Made by a program: the position numbers and the translations under genes
Notes under the pieces: generated by a model
Told to the model about the DNA's origin: nothing
Seen by the model: the letters and a program-made list of their open reading frames with translations, nothing else
Database searches by the model: none
In this document: piece by piece, positions 5,276-5,656 of the stretch
Layout of the letters: every line of letters starts with the position of its first letter
Numbering within the stretch: the stretch's first letter is position 1
DNA from: an uncultured Clostridia bacterium
GTDB lineage: Bacteria > Bacillota > Clostridia > Christensenellales > CAG-1252
Assembly (NCBI GenBank): GCA_946626795.1
Contig: CAMOUZ010000078.1
Span: forward strand, 1 to 5,656
Length of the DNA: 5,656 bases
Reading direction: 5' to 3'

Positions 5276-5656
5276 ATGGGTTTTTTCGGCAAGATCGCAA
5301 ATGGCCTTAAACGGACGAAAGAGGCTTTTTCCAAGAAAATATACGAGCTTTTCAAGGGGCGCGCGCTCAACGACGAGTTTTATGAAGAGCTCGAAATGGC
5401 GCTTATCAGCGCGGACGTAGGCGTGGAGACCGCGGCGACTGCCGTGGAAGAGCTTCGCGAGCGTTGTTATAAAAAGAGACTTTCCGAGACGGAAGATGCG
5501 AAAGGCGTTTTTGCCGAGATCTTACAAGAAATGATCGATTATAAGGTCCCGCCTTACGAATATCCTTTATGCATTCTTGTGGCGGGCGTGAACGGCGTGG
5601 GCAAGACCACGGCGATCGGGAAACTCGCGCATTATTTCAACTCGATGGGTAAGAGC
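5276..5656 (+). CDS. ftsY: Signal recognition particle receptor FtsY, 3'-truncated by the window edge
   Basis: FtsY is the membrane-associated GTPase that docks the SRP (Ffh plus its RNA) and hands ribosome-nascent chains to the Sec translocon. The frame is open to the window end: 127 residues, well under half of a usual FtsY. The start MGFFGKIANGLKRTKEAFSKK is the amphipathic, basic N-terminal helix typical of FtsY, implicated in lipid binding. The helical N domain follows (FYEELEMALISADVG at about 35-49), then the G1/P-loop GVNGVGKTT at 104-112 and IGKLAH. There is no long acidic A domain as in E. coli; the protein begins almost directly with the NG core, as in many Bacillota. The paralogue Ffh is unlikely because of the N-terminal helix and the position after smc. 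ATG 5276 is 1 base after the smc stop and has an ideal ribosome binding site. The remaining GTPase motifs and the C-terminus lie outside the window. Confidence 0.96.
   Translation, partial: MGFFGKIANGLKRTKEAFSKKIYELFKGRALNDEFYEELEMALISADVGVETAATAVEELRERCYKKRLSETEDAKGVFAEILQEMIDYKVPPYEYPLCILVAGVNGVGKTTAIGKLAHYFNSMGKS

Noticed and set aside
3220..5370. A minus-strand open frame of about 716 codons antisense to smc and the start of ftsY
   Set aside because: It lies almost wholly opposite a certain SMC gene, resembles no family I recognise, and is explained by the codon bias of the sense gene (few antisense stops). It also crosses the smc-ftsY junction without any start context of its own.
1..5656. 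Mobile elements, CRISPR, tRNA/rRNA, defence or other novel system
   Set aside because: Nearly all of the sequence is explained by four housekeeping genes and one promoter-bearing gap; no transposase, attachment site, repeat-spacer array or structured RNA gene is visible.

Overview
The window is a core chromosomal segment with four genes on the + strand: plsX (5' end cut off by the window), rnc, smc and ftsY (3' end cut off). This order belongs to the conserved lipid / RNase III / SMC / SRP-receptor neighbourhood of Bacillota (for example plsX..acpP-rnc-smc-ftsY in Bacillus and Clostridia). GC-leaning codon choice (GCG, CGC, ATC, CTC) combined with very AT-rich intergenic DNA, divergent RNase III and SMC details, and the missing acpP suggest an uncultured clostridial lineage, perhaps Christensenellales-like. 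That placement is inference and is weak.

Layout: positions 1-897 hold plsX (phosphate acyltransferase, first step of phosphatidic acid synthesis in the PlsX/PlsY route). Its stop codon shares one base with the start of rnc (897-1523), so the two are probably translationally coupled. A 154-bp AT-rich spacer (1524-1677) follows. It has no gene but holds an extended -10 promoter, an 8-bp tandem repeat, a nested inverted repeat and a short 5'-UTR hairpin. smc (1678-5274) encodes a full-length SMC ATPase. One base after its stop, ftsY (5276-5656, partial) begins behind a strong Shine-Dalgarno site, so smc and ftsY form a second transcription/translation unit driven at least partly by the promoter in the spacer.

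Functionally the cluster joins membrane lipid synthesis (PlsX), double-stranded RNA processing (RNase III), chromosome organisation and segregation (SMC, normally with ScpA/ScpB encoded elsewhere) and co-translational membrane targeting (FtsY with Ffh and 4.5S/scRNA). These are growth-linked housekeeping functions and do not form a single pathway.

I found no mobile element, CRISPR array, tRNA, rRNA, toxin-antitoxin or defence system, and no convincing new system. The observations most worth checking are the loss of acpP from its usual place, the degenerate RNA-binding parts of RNase III, an Arg-Arg replacement of the first conserved glycine pair in the SMC hinge, a small duplication at the plsX-rnc junction that ends in the rnc ribosome binding site, and the promoter and structured leader in front of smc.
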